A DNA stretch of 64,000 nt from Hyphomicrobiales bacterium (GCA_027483945.1 JAIXTM010000001.1:154030-218029); one strand, 5' to 3'; counted from the first letter of the stretch, positions 8,231 through 19,844 are shown. The notes: generated by a model from the letters alone, not told the origin. Program-made: numbers and translations.

Positions 8231-8881
8231 GTGACCTTTGCTGCCCCGGGACCCGATCCCGACGCGATCCATCCTCTTCCCGACCTTCCCCGCGTCGTTT
8301 TCCTGAAGCCGCTGGCTGCTTCCCGCTCCAACGTCACGGCCGGGCCGTACAGCTATTACGACGATGCGAACGAGCCGGAGCGCTTCTTCGAGCGCCAGGT
8401 GCTCTACCATTTCGACTTCGTCGGCGACCGGCTGACGATCGGGTCCTTCTGCGCCTTCGCGACAGGCACGACCTTTGTGATGAACGGCGCCAACCACGCG
8501 CTGGACGGCTTCTCGACCTATCCGTTCGGCATCTTCGCCCAGGGCTGGGACGGCGGTCCGCCGCAATCGGCGTCGCGGGGAGACACGCTCGTTGGCCACG
8601 ACGTCTGGATCGGACGCGACGCCACGATCATGCCGGGAGTCACGATAGGGGACGGTGCCATCGTCGCGGCCAAGGCCGTGGTGGTGCGGGACGTGCCGCC
8701 CTTCGCGGTCGTCGCGGGCAACCCGGCGCGGGTCGTGAAGATGCGCTTCCGCGACAGCGTCGTTGAAGCGCTGCTCTCCATCGCGTGGTGGCACTGGCCG
8801 CCAGAGCGCATCGCGCGCAACCTCGACGCGATCCGCGGCGCCGACATCGACGCCTTGAAGCGGGCCGCTGAAGCGGGCTAA
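8231..8881 (+). CDS. Vat-like hexapeptide-repeat acetyltransferase (xenobiotic acyltransferase type)
   Basis: 216 residues from GTG 8231. The longer start at 8183 sits in the yidC terminator tail and is less likely; neither has a clear Shine-Dalgarno sequence. The PYSYYDD stretch, the left-handed beta-helix motifs [29 protein letters not shown] and [12 protein letters not shown], and the loop [10 protein letters not shown] with its catalytic-type His are typical of virginiamycin/chloramphenicol acetyltransferases of the Vat family. Chromosomal members are often not resistance genes, so the acceptor is unknown. The gene sits between yidC and engB, which are commonly closer in relatives. Confidence 0.85.
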   Translation: MTFAAPGPDPDAIHPLPDLPRVVFLKPLAASRSNVTAGPYSYYDDANEPERFFERQVLYHFDFVGDRLTIGSFCAFATGTTFVMNGANHALDGFSTYPFGIFAQGWDGGPPQSASRGDTLVGHDVWIGRDATIMPGVTIGDGAIVAAKAVVVRDVPPFAVVAGNPARVVKMRFRDSVVEALLSIAWWHWPPERIARNLDAIRGADIDALKRAAEAG

Positions 8882-8890
8882 GGCTCGCCG

Positions 8891-9562
8891 ATGAGCGACG
8901 ACGCCCCCAAAGCCTCCGCCGACGACCTGGAAACCGGCCGCAAGCTGTTTGCCGGCGAGGCGACGTTCCTGCGCGGCGCGGCGGACCTCGAGGGCCTGCC
9001 GCCCATGAAGGGCATCGAGCTCGCCTTCGCCGGCCGGTCGAATGTCGGCAAGTCGAGCCTCGTCAATGCGCTCACCGGCCGCAAGGCGCTGGCGCGTACC
9101 TCGAACACGCCCGGGCGGACGCAGGAGCTCAACTTCTTCGACATAGGCGGCGCATTCACGCTGGTGGACATGCCGGGCTACGGCTATGCCGCGGCACCCG
9201 AGGAGCGGGTGAAGGCCTGGACGAAGCTCATCAAGGCCTATCTGCGCGGGCGTTCCAACCTCGCCCGCGTCTACGTGCTGGTGGATAGCCGTCATGGGCT
9301 GAAGCCGGTGGACCTGACGATCCTCGACATGCTCGACGAGACGGCCGTGTCCTACCAGATCGTGCTGACCAAGGCCGATTCGGTGAAGGTGAGCGCGTTG
9401 AAAGCCGTGCACGAGGCGACGCTCGCCGCGCTGAAGCGGCGGCCGGCCGCCTTTCCGGAGGTCGTGGCCACGGCCAGCCGCACCGGGCTCGGCATGCCGG
9501 ACCTGCGCGCCGCGATGGTGCGCCTTCTGGCCGAGCGCGGCTTGCCGGTGCGGACGGGTTGA
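8891..9562 (+). CDS. engB: Ribosome biogenesis GTPase EngB (YihA/YsxC)
   Basis: 223 residues. The P-loop GRSNVGKSS is at 48-56, switch/G3 DMPGYGYA at about 92, and G4 TKAD at about 160. An N-terminal extension of about 20 residues precedes the GTPase fold. The family acts late in 50S subunit assembly and is essential in many bacteria. It starts 9 bases after the acetyltransferase and precedes a small membrane protein and argB. Confidence 0.96.
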   Translation: MSDDAPKASADDLETGRKLFAGEATFLRGAADLEGLPPMKGIELAFAGRSNVGKSSLVNALTGRKALARTSNTPGRTQELNFFDIGGAFTLVDMPGYGYAAAPEERVKAWTKLIKAYLRGRSNLARVYVLVDSRHGLKPVDLTILDMLDETAVSYQIVLTKADSVKVSALKAVHEATLAALKRRPAAFPEVVATASRTGLGMPDLRAAMVRLLAERGLPVRTG

Positions 9563-9597
9563 TCGACCGGTTTTCTCCGCCGCCTGCGCGCGGCTAG

Positions 9598-10014
9598 ATG
9601 GACGGGCGGCGCAAGGTCGATTCGGGGGGATTCGCGGTGGGCTTCGTCGACAGGATGATCCTGGTTCTGGCCGCGCTGGCGGGCCTTGCGGGCGTCGGCC
9701 TTTCCGCCTGGTCCTATCATGGCGGCGGAGGTGGAGCGGCCCTGACCAGCGCCGCCGCCATGGCGCTCGCCCACGCGCCGGCGCTGGGCCTCGCCGCGCT
9801 CTGCGCCGCGCTCAACGCCACGAACCGCCTGCTGACCCGGCTGGCCGCCCTCGCTTTCATCCTGGGCCTTGTCCTGTTCGTCGGCTCCGTCGCGTTGCCG
9901 GCGATCGCCCGGATACGGCTGCCCATCGCCAATGCGGCGCCGGTGGGCGGCGTGGCGCTGATGGCGGGCTGGGCCCTGCTCGCCCTGGCCGCCCTCCTGA
10001 AATGGCGGCGCTGA
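9598..10014 (+). CDS. DUF423-like small membrane protein
   Basis: Up to 138 residues with four hydrophobic segments. The C-terminal half reads [14 protein letters not shown] ... [12 protein letters not shown], matching the DUF423 (YgdD) pattern of a short Gly-Ser helix followed by PxGG and GW. The ATG at 9598 has no clear ribosome-binding site, while a GTG at 9637 follows GGGGG at good spacing, so the protein may be 13 residues shorter. Function unknown. It sits between engB and argB on the same strand. Confidence 0.75.
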   Translation: MDGRRKVDSGGFAVGFVDRMILVLAALAGLAGVGLSAWSYHGGGGGAALTSAAAMALAHAPALGLAALCAALNATNRLLTRLAALAFILGLVLFVGSVALPAIARIRLPIANAAPVGGVALMAGWALLALAALLKWRR

Positions 10015-10108
10015 AGGCGAGGATTGTCCCATCGCCATCGGGCGATTCCCGGCTTCCGGGGCCGGCCCCGATCCGCTAGAAGCAGGCCGCCGCCGAGGAG
10101 CTTCGCCG

Positions 10109-10999
10109 ATGCCGACCCTGCCCGACGTCCACACCCAGGCCGAGATCCTCGTCCAGGCCCTGCCGCACATGCAGCGCTACGACCAGGAGGTCGTCGTCAT
10201 CAAGTATGGCGGCCATGCCATGGGCAATGCCGCGGCGGCGGAGGATTTCGCCGAGGACGTCGTCCTTCTGGAGCAGTCCGGCGTGAAGCCGATCGTGGTC
10301 CATGGCGGCGGCCCGCAGATCGGCCGGATGCTCGACAAGCTCGGCATCAAGTCGGAATTCCGCGACGGCCTGCGCGTGACCGACCAGGCGACCGTCGAGG
10401 TCGTCGAGATGGTGCTGGCCGGCTCGCTCAACAAGCAGATCGTCGGCTGGATCTCGGCCGAGGGCGGGCGGGCCATCGGCCTGTGCGGCAAGGACGGCAA
10501 CATGGTCACGGCGACGCGCGTGACCCGGACCGTGATCGACCCCGATTCCAATATCGAGCAGGTGATCGATCTTGGCTTCGTCGGCGAGCCGCAGCGGGTC
10601 AACCGCGATGTGCTCGACGCCGTGCTGAAGGCCGAGCTGATCCCGGTGCTGGCGCCGGTGGCTTCAGGCGAGGACAACCAGACCTTTAACGTCAACGCCG
10701 ACACGTTCGCGGGCGCCATCGCCGGCGCGATGCAGGCTAAGCGCCTGCTGCTGCTCACCGACGTGCCGGGCGTCCTCGACCAGAACAAGAAGCTCATCCC
10801 GGAACTGACGATCGAGGAATGCCGGCGGCTGATCGCCGACGGCACGATCACCGGCGGGATGATCCCCAAGGTCGAGACCTGCATCTACGCGCTGGAGCAG
10901 GGCGTGGAGGCCGTCGTCATCCTGGACGGCAAGGTGCCGCACGCGGTCCTGCTCGAGCTCTTCACCGACCATGGCGCGGGAACGCTGATCAAGCGGTGA
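10109..10999 (+). CDS. argB: Acetylglutamate kinase
   Basis: 296 residues. It phosphorylates N-acetyl-L-glutamate in the second step of arginine synthesis. The N-terminal lobe has [10 protein letters not shown] and [11 protein letters not shown] (phosphate binding). The C-terminal half has [17 protein letters not shown] residues and GGMIPKVE, all typical of the amino acid kinase family. The N-terminal helix ([16 protein letters not shown]) is present, as in arginine-sensitive hexameric enzymes. It ends 14 bases before the next gene. Confidence 0.97.
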   Translation: MPTLPDVHTQAEILVQALPHMQRYDQEVVVIKYGGHAMGNAAAAEDFAEDVVLLEQSGVKPIVVHGGGPQIGRMLDKLGIKSEFRDGLRVTDQATVEVVEMVLAGSLNKQIVGWISAEGGRAIGLCGKDGNMVTATRVTRTVIDPDSNIEQVIDLGFVGEPQRVNRDVLDAVLKAELIPVLAPVASGEDNQTFNVNADTFAGAIAGAMQAKRLLLLTDVPGVLDQNKKLIPELTIEECRRLIADGTITGGMIPKVETCIYALEQGVEAVVILDGKVPHAVLLELFTDHGAGTLIKR

Positions 11000-11013
11000 G
11001 CGCCGGGGGCGAC

Positions 11014-11742
11014 ATGGGCACGCCGGATGGCGGATCCGCCGGACGCGGCGCGCCCGCCGACGCGGCTGCGGACTTCGCCCATGTCACCGACTGGATCTTC
11101 GACCTCGACAACACGCTCTATCCGCACGAGGCCCGCGTCTGGCCGCAGGTGGACGAGCGGATCACGCTGTTCGTCTCCCAGCTCTTCGGCTGCGACGGGC
11201 TTTCGGCGCGGGCGCTGCAGAAATATTTCTATTTCCGGTACGGGACGACCCTGAAAGGGCTTCAGGAGGAGGCCGGCGTCGATCCCGACGTCTTCCTGTC
11301 CTTCGTCCACGATATCGATCTTGCCCATCTGGACGCCGACACGGCGCTCAGCGAGGCCATCGCCGCACTTCCCGGCCGCAAATTCGTCATGACCAACGGC
11401 TCGGTCGGCCACGCGATGAACGTGACGGGCAAGCTTGGCATCGCCGAGCTGTTCGACGGCATGTTCGACATCGCGGCGGCGGGACTGGTTCCGAAGCCGG
11501 AGCGAGCGGCCTACGATATCTTCCTGAGCCGATTCGGCATCGATCCGTCGCGGGCCGCCATGTTCGAGGATATCGAGCGCAACCTGAACGTCCCGCACGA
11601 TCTGGGCATGCGCACCGTTCTGATCATCCCCAAGACGCTCGATCCGTTCCGCGAGCCGCACGAGCAGGTGGCGGTGCTGGAACCGCATGTGCATCACGTG
11701 ACCAACGACCTGACCGGCTTCCTCCGGGGCCTGGTGCGGTGA
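11014..11742 (+). CDS. HAD-family pyrimidine 5'-nucleotidase
   Basis: 242 residues from ATG 11014 (behind GGGGGCGAC). A GTG at 10996 that overlaps the argB stop is an alternative. HAD motif I is DLDNTLYP, motif II VMTNGS, motif III Lys in VPKPE and motif IV FEDIERN. This set, with a mostly helical cap, matches the Sdt1/PHM8-type pyrimidine nucleotidase family that hydrolyses UMP and CMP. It overlaps rnhB by 4 bases (GTGA), implying coupled translation. Confidence 0.9.
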   Translation: MGTPDGGSAGRGAPADAAADFAHVTDWIFDLDNTLYPHEARVWPQVDERITLFVSQLFGCDGLSARALQKYFYFRYGTTLKGLQEEAGVDPDVFLSFVHDIDLAHLDADTALSEAIAALPGRKFVMTNGSVGHAMNVTGKLGIAELFDGMFDIAAAGLVPKPERAAYDIFLSRFGIDPSRAAMFEDIERNLNVPHDLGMRTVLIIPKTLDPFREPHEQVAVLEPHVHHVTNDLTGFLRGLVR

Positions 11743-12386
11743 CGGCGCTCGCCCGGATCCGGCGCGCCGAGGCCCGGCCGCTCGCCGGTTATGCACGGGA
11801 AGCCGAGCTGGCACGCCGGGGCCTGAAGCTGGTCGCGGGCATCGACGAGGTCGGGCGCGGGCCGCTGGCCGGGCCGGTCGTTGCGGCGGCGGTGATCCTC
11901 GATCCCTCCGACATCCCCGACGGCCTGTGCGATTCCAAGCTGCTGGACCGGCAGGAGCGCGAAGCGCTGGCCGATGCCATCCTCGCCCGGGCCATGGTCA
12001 GCATCGCATCGGTGTCGGCGATGGAGATCGACCGGATCAACATCCGCCAGGCGACGCTGCTCGCCATGCGCCGGGCGCTGGCGGGGCTCGTCGCTGCGCC
12101 CGACCACGCGCTGGTGGATGGCAACGACTGCCCGCACCTGCCCTGCGGCGCGGAAGCCGTCGTCGGCGGCGACGCATTGATCGCCTCCATCGCCGCGGCG
12201 TCGATCGTGGCCAAGGTCGCGCGCGACCGGATGATGGCGCGGCTTGGCCGGGCCTTCCCGCTTTACGGCTTCGAATCGCATGCGGGCTATCCGACGCCCG
12301 CCCATAGGGCCGCGCTGGAGGTCCACGGTCCTTGCGCGCTGCACCGCTATTCCTTCGCGCCGCTGAAGGACCGCTACTCGCGCTGA
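11739..12386 (+). CDS. rnhB: Ribonuclease HII
   Basis: 215 residues starting at GTG 11739. The active-site motif [13 protein letters not shown] carries the first Asp-Glu pair. LVDGN supplies the next Asp and later residues ([18 protein letters not shown]) match type 2 RNases H. The enzyme removes RNA from RNA-DNA hybrids and single ribonucleotides from DNA. It precedes the cell-cycle methyltransferase gene, a conserved arrangement in this order. Confidence 0.96.
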   Translation: MTALARIRRAEARPLAGYAREAELARRGLKLVAGIDEVGRGPLAGPVVAAAVILDPSDIPDGLCDSKLLDRQEREALADAILARAMVSIASVSAMEIDRINIRQATLLAMRRALAGLVAAPDHALVDGNDCPHLPCGAEAVVGGDALIASIAAASIVAKVARDRMMARLGRAFPLYGFESHAGYPTPAHRAALEVHGPCALHRYSFAPLKDRYSR

Positions 12387-13846
<1,460 letters not shown>

Positions 13847-13852
13847 ACGGTT

Positions 13853-14947
13853 TCAGCGGCCTGCTTCGAGCGCGGCCGCGATCACCTTCTTCATCACGCT
13901 GGGCAGCGGCTCTCCCGCGAGCGCGGACGGTATCGTCCAGCGGCATCCCTCCGGCGCGGGCTCGGAGCGCGGGACGCTGGCGACATAGACGGTCAGTTCC
14001 AACGGGAAATGCGTGAAGACGTGCCGGACGGGCGCCGGCAGCCGCTTCCAGCGCGCATCGAGCGGGGCATCGAGCAGGGCCGCGCCCGAATCGTAGGCTT
14101 CGCTCCAACCGCTGCCGGGGACCTCCGCCATGCCCCCGAGCAAGCCCTTGGGCGGGCGGGTGCGCAGCAGGATCGCGCCGTCGCGGCGCAGGGCGACGAA
14201 GGCCGCACCGCGCCGTACCGGGTTCTCGCGCTTGCGTGCCTTGACCGGATAGGCCTCCTGCATCCCGGCGCGGCGGGCGGCGCAGGGATCGCGCCACGGG
14301 CAAAGCGCGCAGGCCGGGCGGCGCGGTGTGCAGATCGTGGCGCCGAGGTCCATCAAGGCTTGAGCGAAGTCGCCCGGCCGGTCCGCCGGCACCAGCGCCA
14401 GTGTCTGCGCACGGATCACCGGCTTGGCGCCCGGCAGCGGATCGCCGATGGCGCGCAGCCGGGTGACGACCCTTTCCACATTGCCGTCGACTGCCGCGGC
14501 CGGGCGCCCGAAGGCGATGGCGGCGATGGCCGCTGCCGTATACGCGCCGATGCCAGGCAGGCCGCGCAGCCCATCTTCGGTGTCGGGAAAACGCCCGCCA
14601 TGCTCCTCGACGACCGCCTTGGCACAGGCATGGAGATTGCGGGCGCGGGAATAATAGCCGAGCCCGGCCCAGGCCGACATGACGGCCTCCGAAGGCGCTT
14701 GCGCCAAAGCCGCGACATCCGGGAACAGCGACAGGAAGCGCTCGAAATAGGGTTTCACCGCCGCGATCGTCGTCTGCTGGAGCATGATCTCCGACAGCCA
14801 GACGCGGTAGGGGTCCGCAGTCTCGCCGGGCAACGCGCGCCAGGGCAGGACGCGCCTGTGCCTGTCATACCAGGCAAGCAGTTCGGCGCTCAGCACGGGC
14901 CCGTCGACGATTGCGGGCTTCTTGTCGGGCGTGAGCGGCGCTACCAT
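13853..14947 (-). CDS. mutY: A/G-specific adenine glycosylase MutY
   Basis: 364 residues from ATG 14947, where family similarity begins. Catalytic Glu53 lies in SEIMLQQT, the helix-hairpin-helix LPGIGAYTA near 130, and catalytic Asp154 in AVDGNV. Iron-sulfur ligands are Cys206, Cys213, Cys216 and Cys222 (C-x6-C-x2-C-x5-C). The C-terminal NUDIX-like domain (RTRPPKGLLGGMAEVPG) recognises 8-oxoguanine. It removes adenine mispaired with 8-oxoG. It is divergent from the DUF721 gene and convergent with ccrM, their stops 6 bases apart. Confidence 0.96.
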   Translation of the reverse strand: MVAPLTPDKKPAIVDGPVLSAELLAWYDRHRRVLPWRALPGETADPYRVWLSEIMLQQTTIAAVKPYFERFLSLFPDVAALAQAPSEAVMSAWAGLGYYSRARNLHACAKAVVEEHGGRFPDTEDGLRGLPGIGAYTAAAIAAIAFGRPAAAVDGNVERVVTRLRAIGDPLPGAKPVIRAQTLALVPADRPGDFAQALMDLGATICTPRRPACALCPWRDPCAARRAGMQEAYPVKARKRENPVRRGAAFVALRRDGAILLRTRPPKGLLGGMAEVPGSGWSEAYDSGAALLDAPLDARWKRLPAPVRHVFTHFPLELTVYVASVPRSEPAPEGCRWTIPSALAGEPLPSVMKKVIAAALEAGR

Positions 14948-14995
14948 GGTCGGCAACGGTCTAACCCATGCCCGGACACCGGGTCGAGAGGACAG

Positions 14996-15484
14996 ATGGC
15001 GCGCGCCCGCCTTGTCGGAGAGCTGATCGATCCATGCCTCGGCGACGCGCTGAAGCGGCAGGGTTTCGCGCGCTCCACGCTGATTCTCGCCTGGCCGGAC
15101 ATCGCGGGCGAAGCGCTGGCGGCGCGCTGCGCCCCCGCCCGGATCGACTGGCCGCGGCGGCCGGCGGGCAGCGAGGCCCCGTCCGAGCCGGCGACGCTGG
15201 TCATCCGCGTGGAAAGTGCCTTCGCGCTCGAGCTCCAGCACCGGGCGCCGGTCCTGATCGACCGCATCAACGCGCATCTGGGCTGGCGCTGCATCGGGCG
15301 GCTGGTGCTGAAGCAGGGCCCTCTGCCGCGCAAGGCGCCGCCGCGCCCACGGGCCGAGCCCGCCTCTCCGGCGGTGAAGCATCAGGTGGCCGAAAAGGTC
15401 GCCGGCGTCGAGGCGGAAGGATTGCAGGCGGCGCTGCGCGCACTTGGCGAGGCGGTCCTGTCGGACGCCCGCACGAAGTCGTGA
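14996..15484 (+). CDS. DUF721 (DciA-like) protein
   Basis: 162 residues from ATG 14996. The N-terminal half has GELIDPCLGDALKRQG and then ILAWPDIAGE...RC, followed by TLVIRVESAFALELQH, the strand-helix pattern of DUF721. The C terminus is Ala/Glu-rich and probably disordered or helical. DUF721 includes DciA, the replicative-helicase operator of bacteria that lack DnaC. Whether this family member does that job in Hyphomicrobiales is not shown. It is followed by a DsbA-like gene and smc in an order conserved in the group. Confidence 0.85.
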   Translation: MARARLVGELIDPCLGDALKRQGFARSTLILAWPDIAGEALAARCAPARIDWPRRPAGSEAPSEPATLVIRVESAFALELQHRAPVLIDRINAHLGWRCIGRLVLKQGPLPRKAPPRPRAEPASPAVKHQVAEKVAGVEAEGLQAALRALGEAVLSDARTKS

Positions 15485-15575
15485 CCCGTCCGGACGCACT
15501 TCGCGCCGGTCTTGCCACATTCGCGGCGGAGATTTACGTCCGTTCCCGAACGGAATTCCGTGAAAGGTTTGGCAG

Positions 15576-16211
15576 ATGAGCTTGGTGACGCGGCGTTCGG
15601 CCCTGACGGCCGGCATTCTGGCGGCGGCTTTGGCTGCGGGCTTCGGCCCGGGCGCCATGGCGCAGTCGAAGGAGGACCTGGCGTTCCAGGGCAAGCTCGG
15701 CGACGTAATCCTCGGCAAAGCCGACGCCCCGGTCACGGTGATCGAGTACGCCTCGCTCACCTGCTCGCACTGCGCGACGTTCCACGAGAAGACCTGGCCG
15801 ACCCTGAAAGCCAATTATGTCGATACGGGCAAGGTCCGCTTCGTCCTGCGGGAATTCCCGCTCGATCCGCTGGCGACAGCCGGCTTCATGCTGGCGCGCT
15901 GCAACGGCAATGAGCGCTATTATCCGATGACGGACCTGCTCTTCGAGAAGCAGCGGCAATGGGTCTTCGTCGACAAGCCGGTGGACGCCCTGTTCAATCT
16001 CGTCAAGCAGGCCGGTTTTACACAGGAAAGCGCCGAGGCGTGCTTGAAACGCCAGGACATCTATGACGCCGTGAACGGCGTGAAGAACCACGGCGCCGAC
16101 AAGCTGGGCGTCAATTCCACGCCGACATTCTTCATCAACGGCCAGAAGCGCACCGGAGCCCTCACGGTTGCCGAATTCGACGAGATCCTCAAGCCGCTCG
16201 TCGGCCCGTAA
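15576..16211 (+). CDS. DsbA-family periplasmic thiol:disulfide oxidoreductase
   Basis: 211 residues. A Tat-like N terminus (TRRSAL, then a hydrophobic stretch) is predicted to be cleaved after AMA at about residue 28. The active site is Cys63-Ser-His-Cys66 in a thioredoxin fold, and the cis-Pro loop is STPTFFING. The sequence after it matches the DsbA/BdbD-like proteins of alphaproteobacteria. It likely introduces or isomerises disulfides in exported proteins. No DsbB gene is nearby. Confidence 0.92.
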   Translation: MSLVTRRSALTAGILAAALAAGFGPGAMAQSKEDLAFQGKLGDVILGKADAPVTVIEYASLTCSHCATFHEKTWPTLKANYVDTGKVRFVLREFPLDPLATAGFMLARCNGNERYYPMTDLLFEKQRQWVFVDKPVDALFNLVKQAGFTQESAEACLKRQDIYDAVNGVKNHGADKLGVNSTPTFFINGQKRTGALTVAEFDEILKPLVGP

Positions 16212-16244
16212 CGGGCGCTCCGCCGGCAGGGCGAGGGCGCGGCG

Positions 16245-19200
16245 ATGAAGCTCACGCGCCTTCGCATCACAGGCTTCAAGTCCTTCGTCGAACCGTCGGA
16301 ATTCCTGATCGAGGAGGGGCTGACCGGCGTCGTCGGCCCCAATGGCTGCGGCAAGTCCAACCTCGTCGAGGCGCTGCGCTGGGTGATGGGCGAGAGCTCG
16401 CACAAGAACATGCGCGCCTCGGGCATGGACGACGTGATCTTCGCGGGCAGTTCGGGCCGCCCGGCTCGCAACCATGCCGAGGTCGTCCTCACCATCGACA
16501 ACGGCGCCCGGACGGCGCCTTCCGTCTTCAATGACGCCGACATCCTTGAGGTCTCGCGCCGGATCGACCGGGAGGAGGGCTCGACCTACCGCATCAACGG
16601 ACGCGAGGTGCGGGCCCGAGACGTTCAGCTCCTCTTCGCCGACGCCGCGACCGGGGCCCGCTCGGCCGCCATGGTGCGCCAGGGGCAGATCGGCGAGATC
16701 ATCGCCGCCAAGCCGCAGGCGCGCCGGCGTATCCTGGAAGATGCCGCGGGCATCGCGGGCCTGCATTCGCGCCGTCACGAGGCCGAGCTTCGGCTGAAGG
16801 CCGCGGACGAGAACCTCACGCGTCTCCAGGACGTGCTGGCCGAGATCGACGCACAGGCGGAAAACCTGAAGCGCCAGGTCCGGCAGGCCCAGCGCTACCG
16901 GGCACTGGCCGCGCAGATCCGCAAGCAGGAAGGCCTCGTCCAGGCGATCGGCTTCACCCTCGCCCGGGATCAGGCGGCCGTGGCAGACCGGGCGCTTGAA
17001 GCCGAGACGCTGGCCGTGGCCGAGCGCACCCGCGCCCAGGCCGAGGCGGCGCGGCACCAGGCTATCGCCGCCCACGCACTGCCGCCGTTGCGCGAGGCGG
17101 AGGCGGCCGCAGCGGCGGCGCTGCAGCGTCTGACGCTCGCCAGGGAGGCGCTCGACGGCGAGGAGGCCCGCGCCCGAGAGCGCAAGGCCGAGCTGGAGCG
17201 GCGCGTCGGCGAGCTCGACCGCGACATTGCGCGCGAGACGCGCACCGACGCCGACGCGGCCGAGAGCCTGGAACGGCTCGCCGCCGAGGCGGCCGAGCTG
17301 GAACGGGCGGCCGCCGAGGCGGCAGGCTCCGATGCCGCCGCGCGCGCGACGCTCGCCGTCGCCGAGGCCGCCCTAGCCGACGCCGAGGCCGTGACCGGAG
17401 CCCTCCAGGCGCTAGCGTCCGACGCGGCCGCCCGAAAGGCCGCCGCCGAGCGGCGCATCCGCGACGAAGCCGAGCGTGTGCGGCGAATCCGAGCCGAGCG
17501 CGAGGGGGTCGAACGCAACCTGGCGGCGGCCTCGGGCGCGGAGGATCTTGACGGTCTCGTAGCCCGGCTCGCTGCCGAGGACGAGGCGACCCGGACCCTC
17601 GCGGAGAGGGCCGATCAAGCCGCCGCGGAGGCGCGCGCGGCTCTGAGCGCGCGGCGCGACGCGGAAAATGCCGCGCGGGCACCGCTGGCGGAGGCCGACC
17701 GGGCCCTGCAGCGGCTCGAGGCAGAGATCGCCACCGTCCGCAAGCTTGTCGCGCCGCCGGCGGACCGACGCTTCCCCCCGGTGCTCGACCGGCTGACCGT
17801 CGCGAAGGGCTACGAAGTGGCGCTCGGCGCGGCGCTCGGCGACGATCTCGACGCCTCGGACGCCGCAGACGCCCCGATCCGCTGGAGCGGGGCACCCGGC
17901 GATGTCGACCCGAACCTTCCGGAAGGCACCAGGGCGTTGAGCGACGCGGTGTCCGGCGTACCGGCCCTGACGCGACGCCTGCGGCAGGTCGGCGTCGTCG
18001 CACGGGCGGACGGACCGGCGCTCGCCCGGAAGCTCCGCCCGGGCCAAAGGCTCGTTTCACCCGAAGGCGATCTGTGGCGCTGGGACGGGTTCCATGCCGT
18101 GGCCGATGCTCCCTCCGCTGCCGCGCGGCGGCTGGCCGAGCGCAACCGCCTCGCGGAGCTTGAAGTCTCGCTCGCCGAAGCCAAACGCCGGGCAGCCGAG
18201 GCTCGCGCGACCCTGGAGAAGGAGCAGGCGGGGGTGCGCGAGGCCGCAGCGTCCGAAAGCCAGGCCCTGGAGGCTTCCCGCCAGGCCCGCCGGGTCTCGG
18301 ACCAGGCCCGCGAAGCGCTGGCGCAAGCCGAGCGGCGCCTGGCGGAGCGCATCAGCCGCACGGCCGCGCTGGCCGAAGCGAAGGCACGGCTCGATGCAGG
18401 GCTCGCGGAAGCGGAAGCCGCGCTCGCCGCGGCCGAGGCTGCGCGGAGCGAGGACGACGACACGGCGGAGCTGGAGGCACGGCTGGCGCAGGCGCGGACG
18501 GCGGTCGCGGAAGCACGCAGCGCCGCCGCCACGGCGCGCGCAGACGTGCAGACCCTGGAGCGCGAGGCGGACCTTCGCCGGCGGCGGCTGGCGGCCATCG
18601 CTGCCGATCGTGCCGCATGGCAGGGTCGGGCGGCGCGGGCGGCCGAGGTCGTGGCGGAGCTGACGCAGAGGCGCGAGGCGACGGCCAGTGAATTGGCGAC
18701 GCTGGTCGACGCGCCCGACCTGTTCCGCGAGCGCCGGCGCATCGTCCTCAATGAGATCGAGGAGGCGCAGACGCGACGTCGGCAGGCGGCGGACGACCTG
18801 GCGCGGGCCGAGACGGCGCAGGCCGAGGCGGACCGGGCGGCACGGGCGGCACTCGACGCGCTTGCCGCCGTGCGGGAGCAACGCGCCGGCGCCGAGGCGC
18901 GGCGCGAGGCGGCGCATTTCCGGCTTCAGGAGATCGTGCGGGCCATCAGGGAAAGCCTGGATACGACACCCGAAGCCTTGCGCCTGGAAGCGGGGCTCGA
19001 CCGCGACGGACCGACGCCGGACCTCGGCTCGGTGGAGGCGCGGCTGTCCGAGTTGCGGGCGGACCGGGAACGGCTCGGTGCCGTGAACCTGCGGGCCGAC
19101 GATGAGCTGGCGGAGGTCGAGGCCAAGCGCGAGGGACTGGTCGCCGAGCGCGAGGACCTGACCGCCGCGATCCAGCGCCTGCGCCAGGCGATCGGCAGCC

Positions 19201-19700
19201 TGAACCGAGAGGGCCGGGAGCGCCTTCTCGCGGCGTTCGAGGTCGTGAACGGGCATTTCCAGCGCCTGTTCGCGACCCTGTTCGGCGGCGGCGACGCGGA
19301 ATTGCGGCTCGTCGATGCGGAGGATCCGCTGGAAGCGGGGCTCGACATCGTCGCGCGTCCGCCGGGGAAGAAGCCGCAGACGATGACGCTCCTATCGGGT
19401 GGCGAGCAGGCCCTGACCGCGACCGCGCTGATCTTCGCTGTCTTCCTCACCAATCCCTCACCGATCTGCGTGCTGGACGAGGTGGACGCGCCGCTCGACG
19501 ACGCGAATGTCGAGCGTTATTGCGACCTCCTGGCGGACATGGCGCAACAGACCCAGACCCGCTTCATCGTCATCACGCACAACCCGATCACCATGGCCCG
19601 GATGGATCGCCTGTTCGGCGTGACAATGGCCGAGCGGGGCGTCTCGGACCTCGTTTCGGTGGACCTGCAGATGGCGGAAAAGCTGCGCGACGCGGGCTGA
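16245..19700 (+). CDS. smc: Chromosome segregation protein SMC
   Basis: 1151 residues. Walker A GPNGCGKSN is at 31-39, then a long coiled coil rich in Ala, Glu and Arg. The hinge is at about 500-640 (GYEVALGAALGDDL to GDLWRWDGFH). A second coiled coil follows, then the ABC signature LSGGEQ near 1050 and Walker B VLDEVDAPLDD. It forms the core ring of the SMC-ScpAB condensin that compacts and separates chromosomes. Starts 33 bases after the DsbA gene; scpA and scpB are not in the window. Confidence 0.98.
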   Translation: MKLTRLRITGFKSFVEPSEFLIEEGLTGVVGPNGCGKSNLVEALRWVMGESSHKNMRASGMDDVIFAGSSGRPARNHAEVVLTIDNGARTAPSVFNDADILEVSRRIDREEGSTYRINGREVRARDVQLLFADAATGARSAAMVRQGQIGEIIAAKPQARRRILEDAAGIAGLHSRRHEAELRLKAADENLTRLQDVLAEIDAQAENLKRQVRQAQRYRALAAQIRKQEGLVQAIGFTLARDQAAVADRALEAETLAVAERTRAQAEAARHQAIAAHALPPLREAEAAAAAALQRLTLAREALDGEEARARERKAELERRVGELDRDIARETRTDADAAESLERLAAEAAELERAAAEAAGSDAAARATLAVAEAALADAEAVTGALQALASDAAARKAAAERRIRDEAERVRRIRAEREGVERNLAAASGAEDLDGLVARLAAEDEATRTLAERADQAAAEARAALSARRDAENAARAPLAEADRALQRLEAEIATVRKLVAPPADRRFPPVLDRLTVAKGYEVALGAALGDDLDASDAADAPIRWSGAPGDVDPNLPEGTRALSDAVSGVPALTRRLRQVGVVARADGPALARKLRPGQRLVSPEGDLWRWDGFHAVADAPSAAARRLAERNRLAELEVSLAEAKRRAAEARATLEKEQAGVREAAASESQALEASRQARRVSDQAREALAQAERRLAERISRTAALAEAKARLDAGLAEAEAALAAAEAARSEDDDTAELEARLAQARTAVAEARSAAATARADVQTLEREADLRRRRLAAIAADRAAWQGRAARAAEVVAELTQRREATASELATLVDAPDLFRERRRIVLNEIEEAQTRRRQAADDLARAETAQAEADRAARAALDALAAVREQRAGAEARREAAHFRLQEIVRAIRESLDTTPEALRLEAGLDRDGPTPDLGSVEARLSELRADRERLGAVNLRADDELAEVEAKREGLVAEREDLTAAIQRLRQAIGSLNREGRERLLAAFEVVNGHFQRLFATLFGGGDAELRLVDAEDPLEAGLDIVARPPGKKPQTMTLLSGGEQALTATALIFAVFLTNPSPICVLDEVDAPLDDANVERYCDLLADMAQQTQTRFIVITHNPITMARMDRLFGVTMAERGVSDLVSVDLQMAEKLRDAG

Positions 19701-19815
19701 GGCCTTTCACGCTCGACTTTCGACAGAGTGCGACCAAACGCACCGGCCCCGCGTTTGCGTAAGAATCGCGTCTTTTCCATTATATTTCAGCGTCTTGACC
19801 CACTTCCGCGTCAAC

Positions 19816-19844
19816 TTGACACTGATGACACCCCCTTATATGGG
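19816..19844 (+). promoter_or_regulatory. Candidate promoter of the F0 ATP synthase operon
   Basis: TTGACA (19816-19821), a perfect -35 element, is followed after 17 bases by TATGGG, or after 15 bases by TATATG (19837-19842). It lies about 60-80 bases upstream of atpI in the 199-base gap after smc. The surrounding AT-richness contrasts with the GC-rich coding DNA. Confidence 0.6.

Noticed and set aside
6469..8337. 622-codon frame opposite yidC
   Set aside because: Shadow of yidC; composition is rich in Arg, Asp, Gly and His with no domain.
14009..14995. Open frame upstream of and in frame with the DUF721 gene
   Set aside because: It is antisense to mutY, whose catalytic motifs are complete. 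DUF721 similarity begins at ATG 14996.
14948..15814. In-frame 290-codon extension upstream of mutY
   Set aside because: It is antisense to DUF721 and DsbA genes and lacks any family motif. MutY similarity starts at 14947.
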